This document shows positions 45,130 to 56,329 of a stretch of DNA of 64,000 bases, in pieces. Position numbers and translations under genes: made by a program. The stretch covers positions 6,820,001 through 6,884,000 of the forward strand of contig NZ_CP070619.1 of assembly GCF_017068395.1 (NCBI RefSeq), written 5' to 3'. The DNA comes from Rhodococcus pseudokoreensis. Its GTDB lineage: Bacteria > Actinomycetota > Actinomycetes > Mycobacteriales > Mycobacteriaceae. Position 1 is the stretch's first letter. Every line of letters starts with the position of its first letter. The notes below the pieces were generated by a model, which saw only the letters and a list, made by a program, of their open reading frames with translations, searched no databases and had not been told where the DNA came from.

Positions 45130-46454
45130 CAGTTCGCCTCCGTGAGGTCGGGGTAGAGCGGGAACGCGGCGGCGAGGGTGTCGACCCGGGTGCGCAGGTC
45201 GTCGAGTCCGGCCTCGTCGGTGGCGGGGCGCAGCGCGTGGCTGATGATGTCGGCGACCTCGGTGAACGCGGCCTCGTCGAACCCGCGGGTGGCGAGAGCG
45301 GGGGTGCCGATCCGCACCCCGGAGGAGATCATCGGCGGTCGGGGATCGAACGGGACGGCGTTGCGGTTGACGGTGATTCCGACTTGGTGCAGCCGGTCCT
45401 CGGCCTGCTTGCCGTCGAGTTCGGACTCGCGCAGGTCCACCAGGACCAGGTGGACGTCGGTGCCGCCGGAGACGACGTTGATGCCCGCGGCCCGCGAATC
45501 TGCTTGCAGGAGGCGGTCGGCGAGGATCTTCGCGCCGGCCAGGGTGCGCTCCTGGCGTTCGCGGAACTCGGGTTCGGCGGCGAGCTTGAACGAGACGGCC
45601 TTGCCGGCGATCACGTGCTCGAGCGGGCCACCCTGCTGTCCGGGGAACACCGAGGAGTTGAACTTCTTCGCCAGCGCCGGGTCGTTGGTGAGGATGACGC
45701 CGCCGCGGGGACCACCCAGGGTCTTGTGCGTCGTCGACGTCACCACGTGCGCGTGCGGGACGGGGGAGGGGTGCAGTCCGGCGGCGACCAGTCCGGCGAA
45801 GTGCGCCATGTCGACCATCAGGTAGGCGCCGACCTCGTCGGCGATGGCCCGGAACCGGGCGAAGTCGAGTTGGCGGGGGTACGCGGACCAGCCGGCCATG
45901 ATCAGCTTGGGGCGGTGCTCGCGGGCGAGGCGCTCGACCTCGTCCATGTCCACTCGGTGGTCGTCCTCGCGGACGTGGTAGGCGGCGACGTCGTAGAGCT
46001 TGCCGGAGAAGTTCAGCTTCATCCCGTGGGTGAGGTGACCGCCGTGCGCGAGGTCGAGTCCGAGGATGCCGTCGCCGGGCTGCAGCAAAGCGGCCATCGC
46101 CGCGGCGTTGGCCTGGGCCCCCGAATGCGGCTGCACGTTCGCGAACCCGGCACCGAACAGGGTGGTCAGGCGGTCGATGGCGAGCTGCTCGATGACGTCG
46201 ACGTGCTCGCACCCACCGTAGTAGCGGCGTCCGGGGTATCCCTCGGCGTACTTGTTGGTCAGCACCGACCCCTGCGCCTGCATCACCGCGAGCGGGGCGA
46301 AGTTCTCACTGGCGATCATCTCCAGGGTGCCCTGCTGGCGCTCCAGTTCGGCCGCGATCGCCTGGTGCACGGCGGGATCGAGATCGGCGAGCGAATGAGT
46401 CAGCGTCGGGTTCGCTGCTGCTACCTCGGTGAGGTTTGCGGTGTCCACGGTCAT
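45129..46454 (-). CDS. glyA: Serine hydroxymethyltransferase
   Basis: The 441-residue PLP enzyme interconverts glycine plus methylene-tetrahydrofolate with serine. It shows [59 protein letters not shown] and [13 protein letters not shown] with the PLP Lys. As the first gene of the operon it uses up both products of sarcosine oxidase, glycine and methylene-tetrahydrofolate, to form serine for SdaA. The divergent neighbour is a GntR regulator with the shared operator in between. A second, housekeeping glyA is expected elsewhere in the genome. Confidence 0.95.
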   Translation of the reverse strand: MTVDTANLTEVAAANPTLTHSLADLDPAVHQAIAAELERQQGTLEMIASENFAPLAVMQAQGSVLTNKYAEGYPGRRYYGGCEHVDVIEQLAIDRLTTLFGAGFANVQPHSGAQANAAAMAALLQPGDGILGLDLAHGGHLTHGMKLNFSGKLYDVAAYHVREDDHRVDMDEVERLAREHRPKLIMAGWSAYPRQLDFARFRAIADEVGAYLMVDMAHFAGLVAAGLHPSPVPHAHVVTSTTHKTLGGPRGGVILTNDPALAKKFNSSVFPGQQGGPLEHVIAGKAVSFKLAAEPEFRERQERTLAGAKILADRLLQADSRAAGINVVSGGTDVHLVLVDLRESELDGKQAEDRLHQVGITVNRNAVPFDPRPPMISSGVRIGTPALATRGFDEAAFTEVADIISHALRPATDEAGLDDLRTRVDTLAAAFPLYPDLTEAN

Positions 46455-46486
46455 GGTTCGCCTTTCTGGAAGGTCAGTTGAACTGG

Positions 46487-46539
46487 AACTGATATATCAA
46501 CTGGAAAGTAGCGTAAGGTCAGTACCGGACAAAGGTCAA
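46487..46539 (-). promoter_or_regulatory. Promoter and GntR-type operator of the glyA-sox operon
   Basis: Minus strand: TTGACC (46534-46539), 18-nt spacer, TACGCT (46510-46515), 10 nt, then TGATATATCA (46490-46499) within AACTGATATATCAACT. A wider dyad is also visible, CAGTTGA ... TCAACTG. The region lies between glyA and the divergent GntR gene, so the same site could control both. Confidence 0.78.
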
Positions 46540-46567
46540 TAGCTCCGGAGAATCAGGGAGACGGAAC

Positions 46568-47239
46568 ATGAGCCTGGCGCATTCATCGGTCGCGGACACG
46601 GCATCGAACGGCGGCACCAACGCCGACCGGGCGTACGAGATCGTGCGCGAACGCCTGGTCATGCTCGACATCCGGCCGGGCGAGCCGATCAACGACGACC
46701 GCCTCGCCGAGGAACTCGGTTTCGGCCGGACACCCGTGCGGGAAGCGCTCAAGCGCCTCGAGCGGGAACGTCTCGTCATCGCCTACCCCCGTCGCGGCAC
46801 GTTCGCCACTGCCGTCGACATGACCGACCTCGCCGACATCTCCGAGATCCGCAAGCAGCTCGAACCCACGGCGGCCGCCCGGGCGGCGCGCACGGCGTCG
46901 CAGGACGCACGGGCCCGGCTGTCCGCTCTCGCCGACGAGATCGCGGAGATCGACGACAGCGAAGACCCGCGCGACGTCCTGCGCAAGGACGTGCGGGTGC
47001 ACCGCGAGATCTACCGGGCGTCCGGCAATCCGCACCTCGAAGACATCCTCGTCAGCCTCGACGCCCACGCCACCCGCATCTGGTGCCTCTTCCTCGACCG
47101 TCTGCCGGACGTCGCCGCCCACGTCCGCGAGCACGTCGCCCTGCTCCGGGCCATCGTCGACGGCGATGGGGACACCGCGTCCGCGCTCACCCTCGAGCAT
47201 GTCGCCGGTTTCGAGCAGGCCATCCGCGACCTGCTGTAG
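46568..47239 (+). CDS. GntR-family regulator (FadR/VanR type), predicted master of the glycine-betaine/sarcosine genes
   Basis: The 223-residue protein has a winged helix at residues 18-85 (RAYEIVRERLVMLDIRPGEPI, in parts, then EELGFGRTPVREALKRLERERL, in parts, and YPRRGTFA) and a helical FCD-type effector domain at about 90-220, with Asp and His residues suited to bind a metal and a carboxylate (KDVRVHREIYRASGN, HVREHVALLRAI). GntR proteins of this class bind short palindromes. TGATATATCA lies in its own upstream region and before three other operons here. The start is ATG behind GGGAG. Effector and sense (repressor) are inferred. Confidence 0.88.
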   Translation: MSLAHSSVADTASNGGTNADRAYEIVRERLVMLDIRPGEPINDDRLAEELGFGRTPVREALKRLERERLVIAYPRRGTFATAVDMTDLADISEIRKQLEPTAAARAARTASQDARARLSALADEIAEIDDSEDPRDVLRKDVRVHREIYRASGNPHLEDILVSLDAHATRIWCLFLDRLPDVAAHVREHVALLRAIVDGDGDTASALTLEHVAGFEQAIRDLL

Positions 47240-47252
47240 GCGCTTCGCGCCC

Positions 47253-47309
47253 GTGCGTGGTTGACGAGTGCAGAGACTCGTCAACCACGCACAGGCGGCG
47301 AAGCCGCCT
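47253..47309. repeat. Long 17-bp palindrome followed by a second hairpin
   Basis: GTGCGTGGTTGACGAGT (47253-47269) pairs perfectly with its complement at 47276-47292 across a 6-nt loop. A second hairpin, AGGCGGC / GCCGCCT (47293-47299 and 47303-47309), overlaps the purU stop. They lie between convergent genes and may act as a two-way terminator, or as a dispersed palindrome like the one at 8962. Confidence 0.75.
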
Positions 47310-48156
47310 AACTGAAGACGACCGTCCGGTGACCGTGGAGCAGGACCCGGTTCTCGCAGTGCCAGCGCACGGCCCGGGACAGCGCGAGGGCCTCGGCGTC
47401 CTGCCCGACCGTGGCGAGCCGCACCGGGTCGAAGCTGTGGTCGATGCGGATGACTTCCTGCTCGATGATGGGTCCCTCGTCCAGGTCGGGTGTCACGTAG
47501 TGGGCGGTGGCGCCGACTTGCTTGACTCCGCGATCGAACGCCTGGTGGTAGGGCTTGGCGCCCTTGAAGCCGGGCAGGAACGAGTGGTGGATGTTGATCG
47601 CGCGTCCACGCAGTGCGCGGCACGCGTCGTCCGACAGCACCTGCATGTAGCGGGCGAGCACCACGAGATCTGCGTTGAATTCCTCGACGAGTTCGAGTAG
47701 CCGGGCTTCGGCCTCCGGCTTGGTGGTCGGCGTGACGGGGACGTGGACGAACGGCAGGCCGGCGGCCTCGGCCATCGGGCGCAGCACCTCGTGGTTGGAG
47801 ACGACGGCGACGAGTTCGGCGCCGAGGTTGCCCGCTCGCCAGCGGAAGATGAGGTCGTTGAGGCAGTGGCCCATCTTGGAGACCATCACGATTACGCGGG
47901 GTAGGTCGCTGCCGTTGAAGTTGAACGTCATGCCGAATTTCGCAGCGACGCTCCGGAATTCTTCGGTGAGGCGCTCGATGTCGACGTCCTCGGCGGAGAT
48001 GAACGAGGTGCGAAGGAAGAACGCGTCGCTCCGGGTGTCGTCGAACTGCTGATGTTCGGCGATATCGCAGTTCTGCTCGAAGAGGAAGGAGCTGACGGCG
48101 TGAACGATCCCGGGGCGCTGAGCGCAGCTGAGCGTCAGGGTGAAGGTCTGGGTCAT
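47308..48156 (-). CDS. purU: Formyltetrahydrofolate deformylase
   Basis: The 282-residue PurU has an N-terminal ACT domain (residues 3-80: TLTLSCAQRPGIVHAVSSFL) and a C-terminal formyl-transferase fold with VIMVSKMGHCLNDLIFRW, NIHHSFLPGFKGAKPYH and DEGPIIEQ. It releases formate from 10-formyl-tetrahydrofolate and returns free tetrahydrofolate, which sets the pace for the demethylation steps. The start is ATG 48156 behind GAGGAG; the longer frame to 48204 overlaps the operator. It has its own promoter and TGATATATCA site. Confidence 0.94.
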   Translation of the reverse strand: MTQTFTLTLSCAQRPGIVHAVSSFLFEQNCDIAEHQQFDDTRSDAFFLRTSFISAEDVDIERLTEEFRSVAAKFGMTFNFNGSDLPRVIVMVSKMGHCLNDLIFRWRAGNLGAELVAVVSNHEVLRPMAEAAGLPFVHVPVTPTTKPEAEARLLELVEEFNADLVVLARYMQVLSDDACRALRGRAINIHHSFLPGFKGAKPYHQAFDRGVKQVGATAHYVTPDLDEGPIIEQEVIRIDHSFDPVRLATVGQDAEALALSRAVRWHCENRVLLHGHRTVVFS

Positions 48157-48206
48157 GTGGGTCTCCTCTATGCCGGAATCAAATTGAGGTATTAGTCCGA
48201 GCAAAC

Positions 48207-48255
48207 TGATATATCAGGATGGGCAATGCTATTTCAGGCGGGACGGGCGGGTCAA
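48207..48255 (-). promoter_or_regulatory. Promoter and GntR-type operator of purU
   Basis: Minus strand: TTGACC (48250-48255), 18-nt spacer, TAGCAT (48226-48231), 9 nt, then TGATATATCA (48207-48216) within ACTGATATATCAG. The layout is the same as at the sdaA and glyA promoters. Confidence 0.75.
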
Positions 48256-48270
48256 GGGCTGGAGACGGAG

Positions 48271-49160
48271 TCAGACGCCGCTGCGAAATCCGGCGAGCAC
48301 CGAGTCCGTCCGGGTCTGGGCGTGCTGGGTGGCGGCGGCATCGACGGTGTGGGCGATCAGTAACGCCGTGGTCACCGGTCCCACCCCTCCGGGGACCGGG
48401 GTCAGCGCATCGGCCCGACCGTCCACGGCCGCGGCGTCGACGTCGCCGAGCAGTCGGCCGTCCGCGGTGGCCGTGGTTCCCACGTCGATGACGACGGCGC
48501 CGTCGGCGACGTGGTCGGCGATGATCAGTCCGGGAATACCGACGGCGACCACGAGGATGTCGGCGTCTCGGGTGCCTGCCGCCAGGTCGGTGGTGTGCCG
48601 GTGGCAGACGGTCACCGTCGCGTTGCGCTGCACGAGCATGTGCGCGACGGGACTTCCGACCACCGTCGATCGGCCGACCACTGCGGCGGTCCTGCCGTGC
48701 GGGGAGATTCCGTGGTGATCGAGCAGCGCGATCACGGCCTGTGCGGTGGCGGGTGCGAACGCGGGGAGGCGCGCGACGAGACGACCCAGACTGACCGGGT
48801 TCGCGCCGTCGACGTCCTTGGCGGGGTTGATCGCCTCCCGGAGTGCGTCCAGGTCGGTGCCGTCCGGCAAGGGGGTCTGCAGGATGATGCCGTGGACGTC
48901 CGGGTCGTGGCCGAGTTCGACGAGCGTGCCGTGGAGCTGTCCGGTCGTCGCCGACGCACCGAGATCGACAATGTCGCACAGGATTCCGGTGCGTTTCGCG
49001 GCCGCCGCGATGGAACGTACGTACCAGGCCGTCGATTCGTCGTCGGTGGCCAGCACGACTGCCAGCCTGGGCCGGATTCCGAGGTCGGTGAGAGCGGCGG
49101 CGGCGACGGACGCGTCGTCTCGGATGGAGGTGGCGAGTTCGGCGCCACCGAGGCTTCTGG

Positions 49161-49164
<4 letters not shown>
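48271..49164 (-). CDS. folD: FolD-type methylenetetrahydrofolate dehydrogenase lacking the cyclohydrolase lysine
   Basis: A 297-residue FolD. GIILQTPLPDG and KDVDGANPVSLGRL are the conserved substrate and NADP regions, VVGRSTVVGSPVAHML is the Rossmann loop, and the C-terminal GGVGPVTTALLIAHT is intact. In FolD proteins a Tyr followed four residues later by Lys (Tyr-x-x-x-Lys) supplies the lysine essential for the cyclohydrolase step. Here the site reads YVRSI, so Ile52 (ATC, 49009-49011) replaces it; the gapless alignment to the following Gly-Ile supports this. The enzyme should keep dehydrogenase but not normal cyclohydrolase activity. It is translationally coupled to an FchA-type gene (ATGA overlap), which can supply the missing step. 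Confidence 0.9.
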
Positions 49165-52450
<3,286 letters not shown>

Positions 52451-52609
52451 CCCTGAATTGCGGGTATCTCCTTGATGATCGAGTAGATAATCGGCGAATA
52501 TTCCCCGTTTTGCCGTGGAAATGCGTACTGTGCCGGCCGGCACAGGCGCCGAAGGGGGAACGGATGGAGATAACCGTCGCACGGTGATGTCGCCTATCCT
52601 GAAGTCGCG

Positions 52610-53410
52610 ATGACTGAATTGGACGATAACTCGAATGGAGATCGGAGCCGGCCGGCCGGCGCTGTGCAGTCAGTGGACCGTGCTCTGGCGGTACTCGAAA
52701 TCCTCGCCAGGCTCGGCACCGCCGGCGTCACGGAAATCGCCGAGGAGCTGGGCGTCCACAAGTCGACCGCGTCGCGCCTCGTCGCTGTCCTGGATTCGCG
52801 GGGTTACGTCTCCCAGTTGAAGAGCCGGGGGAAGTTCCAGCTCGGGAATTCGATCGTCCGTCTGGCGCGCACCGCGACGCCGGACGGCGATCTGGTGCGG
52901 CAGAGTCAGGAATTGTGTGCCGAACTGGCGGAAACTGTCGGCGAGAGCGTCAATGTGTCGATACTCGACGGCAATCGCTCGGTGAGCATCGTCAAAGCGG
53001 ACGGCCCGTCCGGCGTCGGTACCAATACGTGGGTGGGGCAGAGCAGCCCGGCACACGCGACGGCGAGCGGAAAACTGTTGCTGACGGAATTGTCCGACAG
53101 TGAAATCTCGGAGCGGGTGGGAGAGAGTCCGATCGCTCTCACGTCCGAAACTCTCACCGATGTGCCTGCCCTCGTGGAATCGCTGAATTCCATCCGCGAA
53201 CGGGGCTGGGCGGAGTCCGAGGAGGAACTCGAACTCGGATTGAACGCGGTGTCCGTCCCGATCCGTGATTACACATCGAAAATGATTGCGGCTCTGAGTG
53301 TGTCCGGCCCCGCCTACCGACTGCTGCCGGAACGGTTCGAGGACGTCGCACGCGCCGCGCTCGACACGTCCCATCGGATCAGCAACCGCCTGGGCTACGC
53401 CGTCACGTAG
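52610..53410 (+). CDS. IclR-family regulator near dimethylglycine oxidase
   Basis: A 266-residue IclR protein with a winged helix at 18-78 (LEILARLGTAGVTEIAEELG, then VHKSTASRLVAVLDSRGYVS) and an effector domain after (NTWVGQSSPAHATASGKLLL, and GLNAVSVPIRDY near 210). It is similar in layout and many residues to the other IclR gene at 55137, suggesting they are paralogues with related effectors. It lies divergent from dimethylglycine oxidase and converges on the ferredoxin reductase, 8 nt apart. The operon it controls is not certain: it could act on the oxidase or on the betaine monooxygenase genes. Confidence 0.85.
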   Translation: MTELDDNSNGDRSRPAGAVQSVDRALAVLEILARLGTAGVTEIAEELGVHKSTASRLVAVLDSRGYVSQLKSRGKFQLGNSIVRLARTATPDGDLVRQSQELCAELAETVGESVNVSILDGNRSVSIVKADGPSGVGTNTWVGQSSPAHATASGKLLLTELSDSEISERVGESPIALTSETLTDVPALVESLNSIRERGWAESEEELELGLNAVSVPIRDYTSKMIAALSVSGPAYRLLPERFEDVARAALDTSHRISNRLGYAVT

Positions 53411-53418
53411 CGCCGGCA

Positions 53419-54597
53419 TCAGGCCCGCGACCTGGCGAGTTGCTTCTTGTACCGGGTGAACAGCCGGGGATTGTTCATCGCGAAGACGCCGACGGTATCG
53501 CCGTCCCTGTCGTAGGTGGCGACGAACGTGCCGGTGCCGGGGTCGCCGTCGACGAAGCGGACCTCGTCGGTGCTGTGCCTCGTTCCGGCGAACTGCAGCA
53601 TCTTGCCGTACTGGTGGGACCAGAAGTACGGGATCGCGACGGGGCCGGACGGTGTAGCCATGATGGTGTCGGCCACCGTGGCCGCCTGGGCGACGGCGTT
53701 GCTCCAGTGCTCGCTCCGGTGATGGATCTGGTGGGCGTCGTCGAAAGTTCGTGCGCAGTCGCCGATCGCGTACACCCCGGGGAGGTTCGTCCGGCACGAC
53801 GAGTCGGTGAGGAAGCCGTCGTCGATCATCAGTTCCGAATCGCACGCCCATTCGACGTTGGGGACGGCCCCGATTCCGACCACCACGACGTCCGCGGGCA
53901 GGACCGTTCCGTCGCTGAGCCGGACGGCCTCGACCGCGTCGTCGCCGAGCAGTGCGTCGACGACCGACCCGGTGAGAAGCCGGACGCCGTGTGCGGCGTG
54001 CTGTCCTGCGCAGATCGCCCCGAGTTCGATGCCGAGCGGACCCGCCAGGGGTGTCGGCGAGGCCTCGACGACCGTGACGTGCAGGCTCATTCCGGCCGCG
54101 CTGGAGGCCACCTCGGCTCCGATGAAACCGGCTCCCACGATCACGAGATTCCGCGCTCGTGACAGCGATTCCCGCAGTGCGCGTGCGTCGTCGACAGATC
54201 TGAGCGTGTGCACGCCGGCGAGACCGAGGTGCCCGGGCAGGGTTCGGGCGCGCGCGCCGGTCGCGACGACCACGGCCTCGGCGTCGAGGTGGGACCCGTC
54301 GTCGAACATGACGCGGTGGAGCCCGTCGGGGGAGCGGACGAGGCCGGTGGCGGTGCTGTTCATCCGCCATTCGACGTCGAGGGTGTCGTCGTCGCTGTTC
54401 ATCAACAGCAGGTCCTCGTCCGTCATGCCTCCGGTGAGGAATTCCTTGGACAGCGGTGGTCGGTCGTAGGGCAGTGATGGCTCGCTGCCCGCCACGACGA
54501 GGCGGCCGGTGTATCCCTGCTCGCGCAGCGCGCGGACAGCCGACAGTCCGGCGAGTGAAGCGCCTAGTACCACAATGGAATTCGGGACAGTGCTCAT
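53419..54597 (-). CDS. FAD-dependent ferredoxin reductase (glutathione-reductase type)
   Basis: The 392-residue flavoprotein has the glutathione-reductase fold: FAD site IVVLGASLAGLSAVRALREQGY at residues 8-29 (in parts), PYDRPPLSKEFLTGG, NAD site NLVIVGAGFIGAEVASSAAG and the second FAD site GVYAIGDCARTFDD. This class (as in BphA4 and similar) transfers electrons from NADH to a Rieske or plant-type ferredoxin. Its ATG overlaps the ferredoxin stop (ATGA). The nearest oxygenase is the betaine monooxygenase at 56330, 1.4 kb away, so the pair probably feeds it. A longer start was rejected because it would run through the ferredoxin. Confidence 0.9.
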   Translation of the reverse strand: MSTVPNSIVVLGASLAGLSAVRALREQGYTGRLVVAGSEPSLPYDRPPLSKEFLTGGMTDEDLLLMNSDDDTLDVEWRMNSTATGLVRSPDGLHRVMFDDGSHLDAEAVVVATGARARTLPGHLGLAGVHTLRSVDDARALRESLSRARNLVIVGAGFIGAEVASSAAGMSLHVTVVEASPTPLAGPLGIELGAICAGQHAAHGVRLLTGSVVDALLGDDAVEAVRLSDGTVLPADVVVVGIGAVPNVEWACDSELMIDDGFLTDSSCRTNLPGVYAIGDCARTFDDAHQIHHRSEHWSNAVAQAATVADTIMATPSGPVAIPYFWSHQYGKMLQFAGTRHSTDEVRFVDGDPGTGTFVATYDRDGDTVGVFAMNNPRLFTRYKKQLARSRA

Positions 54598-54965
54598 CGG
54601 GCGTCGCCCTTCTGTTCGAGGTGGAGCAGCACGGTGCCGTCGACGATCGACACGTCGTGGGTGCGGACTGCGATCTTGGCCGGCGGACCGGACGGCACGC
54701 CGGTGCGGAGGTCGAAGCATGCCTCGTGGAGCGGACACTCCACCGTGCAGCCCTCGACCCAGCCATCGGCGAGGGAGGCGTCCTGATGGGTGCAGGTGTC
54801 GTCGATGGCATACAGACCGTCGGAGGTGTGGAAGACGGAGATGGGAGCCATTCCCGGCGGCGTGACCGTGACTACTTCGCCCACGGGCAGGGTGACGAGC
54901 TCGCACACGGCGAACGGTGTGGTGCCGGGGTGGATCACAACTGGGGAATCGTTATCGAGAATCAC
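54594..54965 (-). CDS. Rieske-type ferredoxin
   Basis: This small electron carrier has 123 residues. CTHQDASLADGWVEGC and CPLHEACFDLRTG supply the two Cys and two His ligands of a Rieske 2Fe-2S cluster. It starts at GTG 54965 behind a strong GGAGG site; longer starts up to 55052 lack such a site. The gene is coupled to the reductase (ATGA). Together they form the electron chain of a three-component Rieske oxygenase, with the oxygenase being the likely betaine monooxygenase at 56330. The gap upstream (54966-55136) holds a candidate promoter TTGACA (minus, 55078-55083) with an 18-nt spacer and the shared 9-mer CGCTATGCG at 55019-55027. Confidence 0.9.
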   Translation of the reverse strand: MILDNDSPVVIHPGTTPFAVCELVTLPVGEVVTVTPPGMAPISVFHTSDGLYAIDDTCTHQDASLADGWVEGCTVECPLHEACFDLRTGVPSGPPAKIAVRTHDVSIVDGTVLLHLEQKGDAR

Positions 54966-55018
54966 TCGATACCTCCGGATGCGTCGGGAAGGAGGGGCAA
55001 GTTGTGGAGCAGTTGTTG

Positions 55019-55027
55019 CGCTATGCG
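55019..55027. promoter_or_regulatory. Candidate IclR operator, upstream copy
   Basis: CGCTATGCG, a near-palindrome (CGC-TAT-GCG), lies inside TTGCGCTATGCGCGA between the ferredoxin and the IclR gene. Its complement CGCATAGCG recurs before the betaine monooxygenase at 56117-56125. Confidence 0.5.
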
Positions 55028-55136
55028 CGACGACTTGCAAGCTGTGCAACACAATGCTCGCCGGTGCTGCCCCGCGGTGTCAAGCATTCGCGTGTAAAAA
55101 CTGCGTTCCGGATGTCGGTGGGCATAACCTCGGGGC

Positions 55137-55949
55137 ATGAATGAATCCGAGGCGACGGCACCCGCGGCCCAGGGCGTGGAAGGGAAGGCGAAGACCGTGC
55201 ACGCGGTGGAACGTGCCATCGACGTGCTCGAGATCGTCGCGGCGGAGGGCCGGGTCGGCGCCACGGAGATCGCCGTACGCCTCGGCGTGCACAAATCGAC
55301 CGTTTCACGCCTGATCGCCTCGCTGCAGCAACGCGGATTCGTGGAGGAAGCGGGCGTGCGTGGCAAATACCAGCTCGGATTCGCAGTCGTGCGATTGGCC
55401 GAGGCCACGGTCGCGCAGAGCGGGCTCGTCGAGGTTGCGCAGCCCGAGTGCGACCGCCTGGCCGATGCGTTCGGCGAGACGGTCAACCTCGCGGTGCTGG
55501 ACGGTGCGGCGACGCTCAACGTGCTCGAAGCTCGCAGCGATCGGCATGTCGCGCTCCGCACGTGGGTGGGTCAGGTCACGCCGGCGCATGCGACCGCGAC
55601 CGGCAAGGTCCTGGTCTCGGAGATGACATCGGGCCAGCTCCGCAGCAGGCTGGGCCCGCAATTGAGCGCACTCACCCCCAATACGATCACCGACTTCCGT
55701 GCGTTCGACGTCGAGCTCGAACACGTGCGGTCCCGAGGCTGGGCGTCCACGGCCGAGGAGCTCGAAGCGGGGCTCAATTCCATCGCCGTTCCGGTGCGGA
55801 GCAAGGTCACCAACCGGATCGTCGCGTCGATCTGTGTGTCCGGCCCGGAGTACCGCCTGGCGCCCGATCAGTTCGAGGCGGTGGCGCTCGAAATCGCCGA
55901 CGCGGTGGCGCGGATCGAAGCGCAGCAATCCGTCGGCGCGGGTGACTGA
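55137..55949 (+). CDS. IclR-family regulator of the betaine monooxygenase genes
   Basis: A 270-residue IclR protein. The winged helix at 20-85 reads VERAIDVLEIVAAEGRVGATEIA (in parts) and VHKSTVSRLIASLQQRGF; the effector domain has RTWVGQVTPAHATATGKVL and GLNSIAVPVRS. Many residues agree with the IclR gene at 52610. It is divergent from the ferredoxin/reductase operon and upstream of the monooxygenase operon, and the 9-mer CGCTATGCG flanks it on both sides. Control of both by betaine or choline is a reasonable inference. Confidence 0.85.
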   Translation: MNESEATAPAAQGVEGKAKTVHAVERAIDVLEIVAAEGRVGATEIAVRLGVHKSTVSRLIASLQQRGFVEEAGVRGKYQLGFAVVRLAEATVAQSGLVEVAQPECDRLADAFGETVNLAVLDGAATLNVLEARSDRHVALRTWVGQVTPAHATATGKVLVSEMTSGQLRSRLGPQLSALTPNTITDFRAFDVELEHVRSRGWASTAEELEAGLNSIAVPVRSKVTNRIVASICVSGPEYRLAPDQFEAVALEIADAVARIEAQQSVGAGD

Positions 55950-56078
55950 CGACCCGGAAGTGGCTCTCCCTCAACGTAAGACGCACCGTTAGTCCGGTTT
56001 GCCCGGGTTTCGGCGCCGCGTGGTTAACGCGGTGTTTCGGCCGTGTCGCGTCTGCGAAAGAAGTGCCGAATGTGATGT

Positions 56079-56125
56079 TTGACACGTCTGCCGACGACAG
56101 TCTAAGTTGTCTAAATCGCATAGCG
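56079..56125 (+). promoter_or_regulatory. Promoter and candidate operator of the betaine-choline operon
   Basis: TTGACA (56079-56084), 18-nt spacer, TAAGTT (56103-56108), then CGCATAGCG (56117-56125), placed where a repressor would block the start site. Just past it is GTTGC-N7-GCAAC (56125-56141). The rest of the 380-nt gap (55950-56329) contains no gene; a CCGCGT / ACGCGG hairpin lies at 56016-56032. Confidence 0.55.
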
Positions 56126-56329
56126 TTGCTGATGACGCAACAATGCTGACGCCGCGATGACTCGGCGGGAACAGCTGTCCGCTGTTCGAACGATCGTCGC
56201 GGATCGGGCATTCATGTCGTCACACCCGGCAACGACGCCCCTTGCGATCTGCGCCCCATTCGCACACAGACACCAGGTCACAGCCCCGACCGAACGCATC
56301 TTTCCCGTAACGAAAGAACGGTGACATCT

